Positions 9,595-19,372 of a stretch of DNA of 27,922 nucleotides are shown one piece after another (the first letter of the stretch is position 1; the number at the start of each line of letters is the position of its first letter). Where the stretch lies: the NCBI GenBank assembly GCA_014904985.1, contig MU129330.1:1-27922 (forward strand), given 5' to 3'. Both the position numbers and the translations under genes were made by a program. The notes under the pieces were generated by a model. The model was not told where the DNA came from and ran no database searches. It saw nothing but the letters and a program-made list of their open reading frames with translations. The DNA is from Hydnum rufescens UP504 (Eukaryota > Basidiomycota > Agaricomycetes > Cantharellales > Hydnaceae).

Positions 9595-9957
9595 ATGTCT
9601 GGTGATTCTGGTCAAGCAAACCCATCAGCAAGTAATAGTAAGAAGCAGCCAAGAGTCATGGTGAGGAGTGTCCAGGGATCTATTCATCACTGGCTCATTA
9701 TTTTTGCCTCCTAGGGTAGATCTCCACCTCAGACCCACAAAGGTAGTGCTGCAGAGAATGAAAATGGCAAGGAAAGTACTTTTCTACACTGTCTTTTCTT
9801 AATCTTTTTGAGAACAAACCATTTTTTTTTGGATTTATAGTGCACCCACACACCACAAAAAATCCAAAGGACACAGAAAGCAGTCAAAAGCCAAGCATAC
9901 ATTGATGCCAAGGCCTCTGAGGGATGAGGCAGAGGTGTGAAGGGCAAGGGAAAATCC
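9595..9957 (+). CDS. Possible 5' exons of a transposon-type gene
   Basis: The ATG at 9595 gives MSGDSGQANPSASNSKKQPR, then GTGAGG...CCTCCTAG looks like an intron (about 9661-9716), followed by GRSPPQTHKGSAAENENGKE. A second acceptor (TTATAG, about 9840) precedes a Lys/His-rich stretch (HHKKSKGHRKQSKAKH), but the second junction does not keep phase. I do not recognise the product. The basic N-terminal composition resembles the leader of many fungal transposon proteins. It is probably decayed. Confidence 0.3.
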
Positions 9958-9980
9958 ACCTAATGCACCCTCAAAATAGT

Positions 9981-10027
9981 ACCTCTTAGGTGGTTTTGAG
10001 TTTGCATCTGCAAACCACCTAAGAGGT
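9981..10027. repeat. Perfect 16-bp inverted repeat (hairpin)
   Basis: ACCTCTTAGGTGGTTT (9981-9996) is exactly complemented by 10012-10027, with a 15-nt loop. It sits at the left edge of the GTCTA-rich block. It is not followed by a T run, so it is not a terminator-like site. Confidence 0.7.
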
Positions 10028-10034
10028 GTTCTGA

Positions 10035-10795
10035 GTATAGGCATGTCTAAGACATGCCTGAGGGGTATTTTTGGGGAATTTTTTTTCTAAGTTCACTATA
10101 TAGACATGTCTAAAATAGCCTGCTGCAGGTGCCACCTTGGAGGGTTTGTTCACCAGCTGGAGAGTGTTACAGGTCTAATTTAGGCATGTCTAATGAGATA
10201 TTTTCTGGAGCCTTAGAGGTGTCTATCATCCTTACTGTGTGTCTACTGGTGTCTAAATCAACATTTTGAGCCCAAGACCTCTGGTGGCAGTACTAATAGG
10301 TGTCTAATGTTGTCTAGATCCAATAATAATCCAATAATAATGGTGCTATTGTGGATGCATGTCTACTAGTGTCTAAATTAAAACAAAGGCATCTGCTCAG
10401 GGGGAGATCATTAGATGGTGTCTAATTCAACACTTGTGATACTCTTGTGGATGTGTGCACAGTAATGTCTAAATCAATCTTTTTGACATAAGGGCCCCTG
10501 CTCAGGTGACATCATTAGGTGGTGTCTAATGGTGTCTAAATCAAACATTTTGACATAAAGGCACTTGCTCAGGTTGCAGTACAAAGAGATGTCTAATGGT
10601 GTCTAGATCAATAATTGTGGGACCATTGGAGATGTGTGTCTACTAGTGTCCAAATCAAAACAAAGGCAACTGCTTGGACAACATCATTAGGTGTCTCATG
10701 GAGTCTAATGCTGTCTAAATCAATAGTTGTGGTTGCTCCTGTGCATGTCTGTCTACTAATCTACACCTAGAGATGTCTAGAGATGTCTAGGCATG
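10035..10795 (+). repeat. GTCTA-rich minisatellite-like block
   Basis: Several dozen GTCTA pentamers occur here, mostly as TGTCTAAT, TGTCTAAATCAA or TGTCTAGAGATG. Longer degenerate modules of about 90-130 bp recur (GCCCCTGCTCAGGTGACATC-like, then ATTAGGTG, then GTCTAAATC). Closely spaced short motifs near transposon ends often bind transposase, so these may be subterminal repeats. The inner part is mirrored at 15250-15647. Confidence 0.6.
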
Positions 10796-11343
10796 TGTAG
10801 TATAGTGATTATGTAATAATAATGTACATATATCACATGACATTAGGGAGCTGCCATGGCAAACCTGCAGGTTCTCCTGTCAAATTCTACATTGTTTTTG
10901 GTCCCAGAGTGAGTCAAAGTAACACACCATTCATAGGAATGCAAGAATATGAGAACCAAGCAGTGAGTACTCACTATCAGTTAGACTGCCAACTATTGCC
11001 ATTTTAGGTAATCCTTTGCCTTCCTTCTGCTGCCCAACCACTCCACTTCCATGTGAGGCCAGGCCAAATGGGAGGTGGGATTACTACCTAGCCAGGCTAG
11101 GTAGGATCTTTGAGTTGGTCAAACTAAGGACATGCTATGAAGCATGTCCCCTCTACACTCTTCTGGAACTCGCACATCCACACTTGTTTGAATTGCATGT
11201 ATTGAATGTCTCTGCCTCTTTCTTCTCATACCCTACCATCTTGCTCCCCCTTTCATACCTCCCTATGTGCTTCCCTTCACTACATGTTCAACTACTCTCA
11301 GCTCATGATGATTTACTTGTCCAATTCTTAGCACTGTATTACA
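10796..11343 (+). mobile_element. 548-bp element, copy 1 (left palindrome arm)
   Basis: The ends are TGTAGTATAGTG and CACTGTATTACA, 12-bp inverted repeats with two mismatches. GCATG flanks both sides (10791-10795 and 11344-11348) and could be a 5-bp target duplication, but the surrounding TCTAGGCATG repeats make this uncertain. Its open frames are not protein-like. I judge it a MITE-like, non-autonomous element. Confidence 0.55.
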
Positions 11344-11755
11344 GCATGTCTAGAGATGTCTAGAGATGTCTAGGCATGCCTAGAGATCTCTAGACATGAC
11401 TAGACATGACTAGACAAGGAAAGGGTGCATTAGGTAATATCCCATAATAACTTTGGATATCCAGTTACATAATAAAGTGTTTCTTATTTAAAAAAGCCTA
11501 AATGCAGAAATTGGATGAAGTACATCCAAATAATATTTAGCCATCCAGCCCAATGGAGGCCCAGGACCAGGGGGAGGTGCCTGGGATGGGTGGAGGGACC
11601 CCTAAGGACCCTGGCTGAGTGAAGAAATCAGGCCCAGAGCATGTGGCTAGTGCCTGGAGAGATGGGGGCAGTAAAATGACTACTGGAAATTGTAGAACTT
11701 GCTGGATCTGAACAACTGGGCAGCTTGCTCTGAAATGTGGCACATGATTGGAGAA

Positions 11756-12260
11756 TATTAGGGTGAAGAACATATTAAAATTTCAGCCAATTCCAATCAG
11801 TAGGTATTGAGATATGAGGAAAACAAGTTTGGACACTGAAAATTAATTTCCTCCCCTTACAGAATACCTGGAAACTTGAAAATTTGCACAGAGTATGATA
11901 ATATAATGTACTAATTATGTGCCAAAAATTATCCCAATCCATCCACTTTAAGGCAGGGAACTGGACAATGGATACCAGAGGCAGTGAAAATTGCCAAAAA
12001 ATACCCAGTGAGCAGATCATTCGAAAATTGGCATGTGACTAGACACTGCTCAGGCAAAGAACATATTCAATTTTCAGCCAAATCCATGCAGTAGGTACAG
12101 AGATATGAGGCAAATAGGTTTCAACATTGAAAATTGATTTACTCCCCCTACAGAAAGATATGGACTTGAAATTTTACATGGAGTATGATCATGAAATCAA
12201 ATAAATATGTGCTAATAATCAGCTTATTTTGTTTACTTCTAGGCATTGAACTCCCTTTTC
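11756..12260 (+). repeat. Two diverged direct modules, about 290 bp apart, inside each palindrome arm
   Basis: AAGAACATATT, TCAGCCAA, CAGTAGGTA, GAGATATGAGG and CATGGAGTATGAT-like blocks recur in the same order at about 11767-11910 and about 12057-12200 (right arm: about 13845-13985 and 14130-14280). Similarity is roughly 70-80% by eye. The modules are non-coding, and their origin is unknown. Confidence 0.5.
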
Positions 12261-12960
12261 AGGCAAAAAGGAACAAAAGCCTACCATAAATGTAAACACT
12301 CCACATTAGGACCAAACTAAGGTGGAATAGGCTTAGAATATTATAACACTGACTATATCCAAAAATGAAATACATTGGATGTGTGGAAGTGGTTGAAATT
12401 GAGGGGGAGGGGGAGGAACATCAAAAGTCAATTATATATGATGTAGAGCAGAGGTTGCTCTGATATAATGCCAATAGTTTAATACATATATGGGGAGTGT
12501 ACATGCCAAATATCAGCCTGATTGGACTCCATCTAGGCACTATTCCACAGCACTCCCCCCTAAATAATAATTTCCTCCCCAGAACCTTCCATCCATGCAA
12601 TGGCCCTGAAAATTCACCCTTAGGTCATCCAAATACATTCATAACATTCCCAAAATTTCAGATTCATGAGTCCAGTGTGAGAGTTTCCATAATATTTTCA
12701 AGTTATACTGACATACACCCTCCAGTTGGGGCACTTCCAGAGCTCCAATCACTCCCATTTTTTGTAGACCATGGCCAGTCACCATTTGAGGCTTAGGCCC
12801 AAATTTTCAGCCCATTCTAAGCACTTTTGACATTGGTCACATGATCAAGATCATTTCCTCCCCTGCTTCACTCAGTGATCCAATTTGTATGGAGTTTGTT
12901 GCCATCTGTAGTAGTAGTATGTGACAGTGTATGATTCAAGTTTCAGGACATTCTATCCAG
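12261..12960. other. Inner part of the palindrome arm without a gene
   Basis: AT-rich, CpG-free DNA with no gene-like frame. The open stretch 12497-12796 has a biased composition and sits in duplicated non-coding repeat, so I do not call it a gene. Confidence 0.4.
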
Positions 12961-13020
12961 TATTCATTGAGTTATTCAAGAAACATCCCAGATCAATTCA
13001 ATCCAGGGGTCAGATACCAG

Positions 13021-15647
13021 TGGTATTTGACCCCTGGATTGAATTGATCTGGGATGTTTCTTGAATAACTCAATGAATACTGGATAGAATGTCCTGAAAC
13101 TTGAATCATACACTGTCACATACTACTACTACAGATGGCAACAAACTCCATACAAATTGGATCACTGAGTGAAGCAGGGGAGGAAATGATCTTGATCATG
13201 TGACCAATGTCAAAAGTGCTTAGAATGGGCTGAAAATTTGGGCCTAAGCCTCAAATGGTGACTGGCCATGGTCTACAAAAAATGGGAGTGATTGGAGCTC
13301 TGGAAGTGCCCCAACTGGAGGGTGTATGTCAGTATAACTTGAAAATATTATGGAAACTCTCACACTGGACTCATGAATCTGAAATTTTGGGGAATGTTAT
13401 GAATGTATTTGGATGACCTAAGGGTGAATTTTCAGGGCCATTGCATGGATGGAAGGTTCTGGGGAGGAAATTATTATTTAGGGGGGAGTGCTGTGGAATA
13501 GTGCCTAGATGGAGTCCAATCAGGCTGATATTTGGCATGTACACTCCCCATATATGTATTAAACTATTGGCATTATATCAGAGCAACCTCTGCTCTACAT
13601 CATATATAATTGACTTTTGATGTTCCTCCCCCTCCCCCTCAATTTCAACCACTTCCACACATCCAATGTATTTCATTTTTGGATATAGTCAGTGTTATAA
13701 TATTCTAAGCCTATTCCACCTAGTTTGGTCCTAATGTGGAATGGTTTACATTTATGGTAGGCTTTTGTTTCCTTTTTGCCTGAAAAGGGAGTTCAATGCC
13801 TAGAAGTAAACAAAATAAGCTGATTATTAGCACATATTTATTTGATTTCATGATCATACTCCATGTAAAATTTCAAGTCCATATCCTTTCTGTAGGGGGA
13901 GTAAATCAATTTTCAATGTTGAAACCTATTTGCCTCATATCTCTGTACCTACTGCATGGATTTGGCTGAAAATTGAATATGTTCTTTGCCTGAGCAGTGT
14001 CTAGTCACATGCCAATTTTCGGAATGATCTGCTCACTGGGTATTTTTTTGGCAATTTTCACTGCCTCTGGTATCCATTGTCCAGTTCCCTGCCTTAAAGT
14101 GGATGGATTGGGATAATTTTTGGCACATAATTAGTACATTATATTATCATACTCTGTGCAAATTTTCAAGTTTCCAGGTATTCTGTAAGGGGAGGAAATT
14201 AATTTTCAGTGTCCAAACTTGTTTTCCTCATATCTCAATACCTACTGATTGGAATTGGCTGAAATTTTAATATGTTCTTCACCCTAATATTCTCCAATCA
14301 TGTGCCACATTTCAGAGCAAGCTGCCCAGTTGTTCAGATCCAGCAAGTTCTACAATTTCCAGTAGTCATTTTACTGCCCCCATCTCTCCAGGCACTAGCC
14401 ACATGCTCTGGGCCTGATTTCTTCACTCAGCCAGGGTCCTTAGGGGTCCCTCCACCCATCCCAGGCACCTCCCCCTGGTCCTGGGCCTCCATTGGGCTGG
14501 ATGGCTAAATATTATTTGGATGTACTTCATCCAATTTCTGCATTTAGGCTTTTTTAAATAAGAAACACTTTATTATGTAACTGGATATCCAAAGTTATTA
14601 TGGGATATTACCTAATGCACCCTTTCCTTGTCTAGTCATGTCTAGTCATGTCTAGAGATCTCTAGGCATGCCTAGACATCTCTAGACATCTCTAGACATG
14701 CTGTAATACAGTGCTAAGAATTGGACAAGTAAATCATCATGAGCTGAGAGTAGTTGAACATGTAGTGAAGGGAAGCACATAGGGAGGTATGAAAGGGGGA
14801 GCAAGATGGTAGGGTATGAGAAGAAAGAGGCAGAGACATTCAATACATGCAATTCAAACAAGTGTGGATGTGCGAGTTCCAGAAGAGTGTAGAGGGGACA
14901 TGCTTCATAGCATGTCCTTAGTTTGACCAACTCAAAGATCCTACCTAGCCTGGCTAGGTAGTAATCCCACCTCCCATTTGGCCTGGCCTCACATGGAAGT
15001 GGAGTGGTTGGGCAGCAGAAGGAAGGCAAAGGATTACCTAAAATGGCAATAGTTGGCAGTCTAACTGATAGTGAGTACTCACTGCTTGGTTCTCATATTC
15101 TTGCATTCCTATGAATGGTGTGTTACTTTGACTCACTCTGGGACCAAAAACAATGTAGAATTTGACAGGAGAACCTGCAGGTTTGCCATGGCAGCTCCCT
15201 AATGTCATGTGATATATGTACATTATTATTACATAATCACTATACTACACATGCCTAGACATCTCTAGACATCTCTAGGTGTAGATTAGTAGACAGACAT
15301 GCACAGGAGCAACCACAACTATTGATTTAGACAGCATTAGACTCCATGAGACACCTAATGATGTTGTCCAAGCAGTTGCCTTTGTTTTGATTTGGACACT
15401 AGTAGACACACATCTCCAATGGTCCCACAATTATTGATCTAGACACCATTAGACATCTCTTTGTACTGCAACCTGAGCAAGTGCCTTTATGTCAAAATGT
15501 TTGATTTAGACACCATTAGACACCACCTAATGATGTCACCTGAGCAGGGGCCCTTATGTCAAAAAGATTGATTTAGACATTACTGTGCACACATCCACAA
15601 GAGTATCACAAGTGTTGAATTAGACACCATCTAATGATCTCCCCCTG
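13021..15647 (-). repeat. Right arm of the 5.25-kb near-perfect palindrome
   Basis: This 2627-nt arm mirrors 10398-13019. Homology stops at 15647, within 2 nt of the left end of the third 548-bp element, so the outer boundary coincides with that element's terminus. Arm-to-arm alignment drifts by a net 5 nt. Confidence 0.9.
14702..15249 (-). mobile_element. 548-bp element, copy 2 (right palindrome arm)
   Basis: This is the mirror of 10796-11343 through the palindrome and is flanked by CATGC on both sides. It was duplicated with the arm rather than inserted independently. Confidence 0.55.
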
Positions 15648-16193
15648 TAATAAAGTGCTAAGAATTGGATGAGTAAATCATCATGAGCTGAGAGTAGTTG
15701 AACATGTACTGAAAGGAAGCACATAGGGAGGCACAAAAGGGGGAGCAAGAGGGTAGGGTATGAGAAGAAAGAGGCAGGGATGTTTGATGCACATGACTCG
15801 AACAAGCACACAGTCATGTGAGTTCCAGAAGAGTGCAAGGGACATGCTTCATGGCATGTCCTCAGTTCAACCAACTCAAAGACCCTACCTAGCCTGGCTA
15901 GATAGTAGTCCCACTTCCCATTTGGCCTGGCCTCACATGGAAGTGGAGTGGTTGGGTGATAGATAGAAGGCAGAGGATTTCCTGAAATGGTAGCAGTTAG
16001 CAGATTAACTGATAGTGAGTACTCACTGCTCAGTTCTCATATTCTTGCATTCCTACGAATGGCATGTTACTTCAACTCACTCAGGGAGTAAAAACAATGT
16101 AGAATTTGATGGGAGAAGCTGTGGGCTTGCTGCGGAAGCTCCCTAATGTCACACAACATATGTACAATACTATTACATAATCACTATACTACA
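15646..16193 (-). mobile_element. 548-bp element, copy 3, diverged
   Basis: Same length and orientation as copy 2, roughly 85-90% identical by eye. The ends are TGTAATAAAGTG and CACTATACTACA. It begins exactly where the right palindrome arm loses homology. Flanks are CCCCC and GTGCC, so no target duplication is visible. It is an independent copy rather than part of the palindrome. Confidence 0.6.
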
Positions 16194-16296
16194 GTGCCCC
16201 CCTGTATATACTAAGTGCAATGGCTAGTCTGCCGATATTTCATCCAATACAATCTCATAGACCTCCTGAGTGCTTACCCATCTGAAGTATTCTGTG

Positions 16297-17337
16297 TCAT
16301 AAGTGCCACAGGCTAGTAGTGATGTGGGGGAGACCAGGGGTGAGGTGTGCACAGCAGAAGCCAGTAGTTTGCAGATGATGCTGGTGGAGTCCGGGGGACT
16401 GAGAAACCCAAAGGGGAGACATACAGTAGGAGAGATGCTTACAAAGGAGGGCCTCTAAATCTGCAGCTTGATTTCGCTGCAAGGCTGGGGATGTTGGCCC
16501 CAGAGTGCAGAATTGGTGAATCCATTCAACACGGAAGGCCAGCAAGAGTGTGTACCATGACATTAGGCAGGAGCTAGAGCCCTGCACCCTGGGTGGGAGG
16601 CTCATCACTCCATGTAATAAAAGAACCAACTCTTCCTGCTGAAAGTGAGGAACAGGGTGCAAGGGATTCCCTTGGGGGTCCAAGGGAATCAGGAAGCTTT
16701 CAAGGTGTTCTCTGCCTCTCACTTGTATTCTCTGTATGACTTCGGCCTTAGCTCTAGGGCTGAACTCTCGCAGAGTGCCAGGGATTGTGCTGGGGTGTAT
16801 CCCTGCAGCCAAGGGTTCAGCAGGGTATTGGAGGAATGCCACTCTTTGGTTCTGAACAGCTAGGAGGGCCCAGTCCCAATCCTTGTAAGCCATAATAGTT
16901 GTTTGTAGGAGATGGAGCCACGAGTGTACATAGGGGCTGTACTTCTCAAATAGCTCACATTCCAGTTTGTCCTTGGACCTGAAATAGAGGAAAGGAGCCA
17001 GGTGTACTGGGAAAGTCCCTGCATGAACACATTCCTTGTCCCAATTGGCCTTGGTCCCAATGGTTGATGAGCCTGACTCTGCCCCCAATGGCAATGGGGC
17101 CTCTTCCTGGGACTCCTGGGGTGCTGAAAAGTCTTCGAAGGGTGGGAGATTCACATCCTTGGAAGATGGGGGATTCACATCTTTGAAGGATGGGGGATCC
17201 TCTGCTGTAGATGCAGCTGGGATTGGTGGAGGAGGAGGGTATGGTGTGTTCCACAGGGCTGAAGGGTATGAGGGATCTGCTTCAATATGTTCTAGCAGGT
17301 CCAGTGGGGCCCTGTAAGGGCAGGTGTATGGATCCAC
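16297..17337 (-). CDS. Partial gene, Pro-rich N-terminus then Leu-rich helical region, function unknown
   Basis: Open for 346 codons, but without an ATG at its start: TAA lies immediately upstream, and CTTACAG just inside looks like a 3' splice acceptor, so the 5' exon is missing or elsewhere. The N-terminal third is Pro-rich, with an imperfect triplicate (SFKDVNPP, SSKDVNLP, PFEDFS). A folded-looking region follows (KLECELFEKYSPYVHSWLHL, WDWALLAVQNQRVAFLQYP). GTAAGC...TTTCTCAG near the 3' end may be a 44-nt intron. A second open frame there (SLLACGTYDTEYFRWVSTQE) suggests the true C-terminus reaches about 16235. I do not recognise the family; its style and setting are those of transposon-associated Agaricomycete proteins. 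Confidence 0.5.
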   Translation of the reverse strand: MDPYTCPYRAPLDLLEHIEADPSYPSALWNTPYPPPPPIPAASTAEDPPSFKDVNPPSSKDVNLPPFEDFSAPQESQEEAPLPLGAESGSSTIGTKANWDKECVHAGTFPVHLAPFLYFRSKDKLECELFEKYSPYVHSWLHLLQTTIMAYKDWDWALLAVQNQRVAFLQYPAEPLAAGIHPSTIPGTLREFSPRAKAEVIQRIQVRGREHLESFLIPLDPQGNPLHPVPHFQQEELVLLLHGVMSLPPRVQGSSSCLMSWYTLLLAFRVEWIHQFCTLGPTSPALQRNQAADLEALLCKHLSYCMSPLWVSQSPGLHQHHLQTTGFCCAHLTPGLPHITTSLWHL

Positions 17338-17339
17338 TT

Positions 17340-17520
17340 AGGGTATTGCATGGGGTTTCAAAACCCATGGGTTTTGACCCCATGGGGTGGGAGTACTAAT
17401 TTGGACCTGTGCCTCAAACCCACCAAGAACCCGCCATCCCCGGGAATATGCAGGCAGGTTTGAATATCCCCAAGGCCTGGGGTTTTGAAACCACCAGAGG
17501 CTGTAAGGTGGATGTATCAT
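17340..17520. repeat. Short palindromic CCCATGGG / GGTTTTGAAACC motifs
   Basis: AAAACCCATGGGTTTT (17359-17374) is a perfect palindrome. GGGGTTTCAAAACC, CCCCATGGGG and GGGGTTTTGAAACC surround it. Related GGTTTTTGAACCC motifs lie at about 22198-22213, outside the far end of array 3, so the two may mark corresponding ends of one larger element. Confidence 0.4.
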
Positions 17521-17599
17521 CTCACATCAAAATTCATATCTCCTGCCAATAACTTCTCATCCCAGTACCATGCTGTACCAGTGGGGCCATTACATAACC

Positions 17600-18985
17600 A
17601 ATTATTATTTATTTATTTATGATTATATATAGAAAAAAAAATCAAAGGCAATGCCAAAAGAGCAGCTGGTGGCTCTTTTGGCATTGTCATACACCCTGTA
17701 ATACTGTATCAAAACTCACCGGATATTGTCACCCACCTGCCAAAGTGGGTGTGGCACCATATTTCTTTCGTCATTGTATAAGTTGCGGATAAGGGTTGAG
17801 GGGTCTTGTGCAGTTGTGCACTCCTGTATTTCACCCTGTGCCTTGTGCATTCTTTTGGGTCAGATATGACATAGAGGAGGTCCCTAGAACAACAATATGT
17901 TAGTAAAGAAAAAAGATTGAAGGGAACGCCAAAAGAGCAGCTGGTGCTGCTCTTTTGGCATTGTGGTCCCATAATGAACAAAAACTAACCTAATATTGCC
18001 CCACCCCCGCCAAAGCGGGTGTGTGGCACTGTATCTGGGTTGTCTTTGTTGATACTCGGGGTTGGGGTCTTGGGTGGCTGCGTGCCCATATTTCATCCTG
18101 GGCCTTGTGCGTTGTTCAGGTGGGGTTGTGCAGAGGGAAAAAGAAAGGACCTACAATAATAAATACATTAGTAAAAAAGAAAAAGAACACAAGCAATGCC
18201 AAAAGAGCAGCCCTAGCTGCTCTTTTGGTGTCGTCGTACACCCCATAAAGGGAGACTCACCTAATAATACCACAAACATGCTGGGGTGGGTGTGTGGTAC
18301 CATATCATTGTGTATGCTGTGGGTGTTCGGGGCTGTGTTTTTCAGCTGCTGTGTACATACATATTTCGCCTTGGGCCTTGTCCATGCTGACTTCAGGTAG
18401 GGCTGTGAGACTTAGGATAATGAGTACATAGTAAAAAAACAAAAGACACAGGTGGCACCAAAAGAGCAGTTGGTGCTGCTCTTTTGGCACCATAGTACGC
18501 TCCATGAATGAAACTCACCTAATAGTACCACACACCTGCTGGAGTGGGTGTGTGGTATCATATTTGATTTGTTGTTCAGTTGTTGTGGGCACTCAGGGGC
18601 TGGGCTTCTGGGTGGCTGTGTACGTCTGTATTTCATTTTGGGCCTCATCTGTGCTGGCTTCAGATGGGGTTTTGCAGTGGAAGAAGGTACCTAGAGTAGT
18701 GCATATGTTAGTTAAAAAAAAAAGAGATGCAGGTGGCACCAAAAGAGCAGCTGGTGCTGCTCTTTTGGCACCATACTACACCCTGTAAAGAAAGACTCAC
18801 TTAATAGTACCACACACCTGCCAGAGCAGGTGTGTGGTATCATATTTAATTGGTCGTTGCAGGTATTCGGGGGTAGGGGTTTCGGGTGGCTGGGTATGTC
18901 TGTACTTTGCCTTGGGCCTCATCTGTGGTGGCTTTGGGTGGAGTTTTGTGCAGGGAGAATGTACCTAGAATAGTGAATACATTAG
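17600..18985 (-). repeat. Array 2: five intron-bearing two-hairpin units plus a partial one, minus strand
   Basis: Minus-strand introns are 18691-18800, 18411-18518, 18151-18260 and 17884-17989 (106-110 nt), with GTGAGT or GTTAGT donors. Three acceptors end TAG after CTAAC or CTAAT; intron 18411-18518 ends TAAG after CTATG. A partial intron end lies at 18965. A fifth donor (17719) has no acceptor before the AT-rich tail ATAAATAAATAAATAA (about 17605-17620). Hairpin 1: 18809-18838, 18527-18556, 18268-18299, 18002-18026 and 17730-17751. Hairpin 2: 18739-18768, 18458-18487, 18199-18228, 17928-17959 and 17649-17686, with arms GCCAAAAGAGCAGC and GCTGCTCTTTTGGC. The exon-like blocks share GATGAGGCCCAA and TACAGACRTAC-type segments but keep no common frame. 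This subfamily differs from array 1 in exon sequence while preserving the splice signals and both hairpins. Confidence 0.75.
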
Positions 18986-19094
18986 TAAAAGAAAAAAAAA
19001 AACACAAACAGCGGCATTCAGTTTGAGGCTTGCCTAAGCCATTTTGTCTGTACCTAGGACTTGACCACAGGATCCCATGGTGTAGAACAAATGG

Positions 19095-19372
19095 CACACT
19101 TTTGGTGCTGGCAATTGCCGATATCAACTGATGGAGGACAACTTCAAACCAGGCATATTGATGCAAGGTATTTGCCCGATTACAACCTTCCTATCTATGA
19201 GCCTGGTCTGGATGTTTTTCGCTAAGCTTGCAGTCACAACCTCTTCTTCTCCACTAATGTTGATCAAGCTATCCTCGAGGCCAAGCTCATCTTTGTAAGT
19301 GTCAATATCAATGAGGTTTCCAATGCCCTTGGCATGGATTAGCACGTGTGGCCCAAATTCCTGCAAGCCTTG
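19095..19372 (+). pseudogene. UGDH: UDP-glucose 6-dehydrogenase gene fragment, broken
   Basis: Read on the plus strand, VLAIADIN (about 19108), then after a frame change IDARYLPDYNLPIYEPGLDV, NLFFSTNVDQAILEAK and LIFVSVN are the NAD-binding-domain signatures of UDP-glucose 6-dehydrogenase, which oxidises UDP-glucose to UDP-glucuronate. In-frame TAA (after FR) and TAG (after LGMD) codons and the frame change show that it is dead. Only about 90 of some 460 residues are present. It ends at CTTG|GTAAGC, the first donor of array 3, and is flanked on the other side by array 2 on the opposite strand. This looks like a captured host fragment. Minus-strand open frames here are shadows. Confidence 0.75.

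Larger units (their letters stand above)
10398..13019 (+). repeat. Left arm of a 5.25-kb near-perfect palindrome
   Basis: This 2622-nt arm is the reverse complement of 13021-15647, with a single unpaired base (13020) at the centre. By eye the arms differ at only a few dozen positions at most. Many differences are single-base insertions or deletions, for example CATTCGAAAA against CATTCCGAAAA, and six against seven A. No gene-like frame is present in the arm. Confidence 0.9.

Noticed and set aside
11016..11363. 115-codon frame, duplicated in mirror at 14682-15029
   Set aside because: It lies within the 548-bp repeat. The two copies are identical because of the palindrome, not selection, and copy 3 does not keep the frame.
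17600..18985. Helitron ends (hairpin followed by CTRR)
   Set aside because: Hairpin 1 is followed by a donor splice site, not CTRR, and no TC start or Rep/helicase frame is present.
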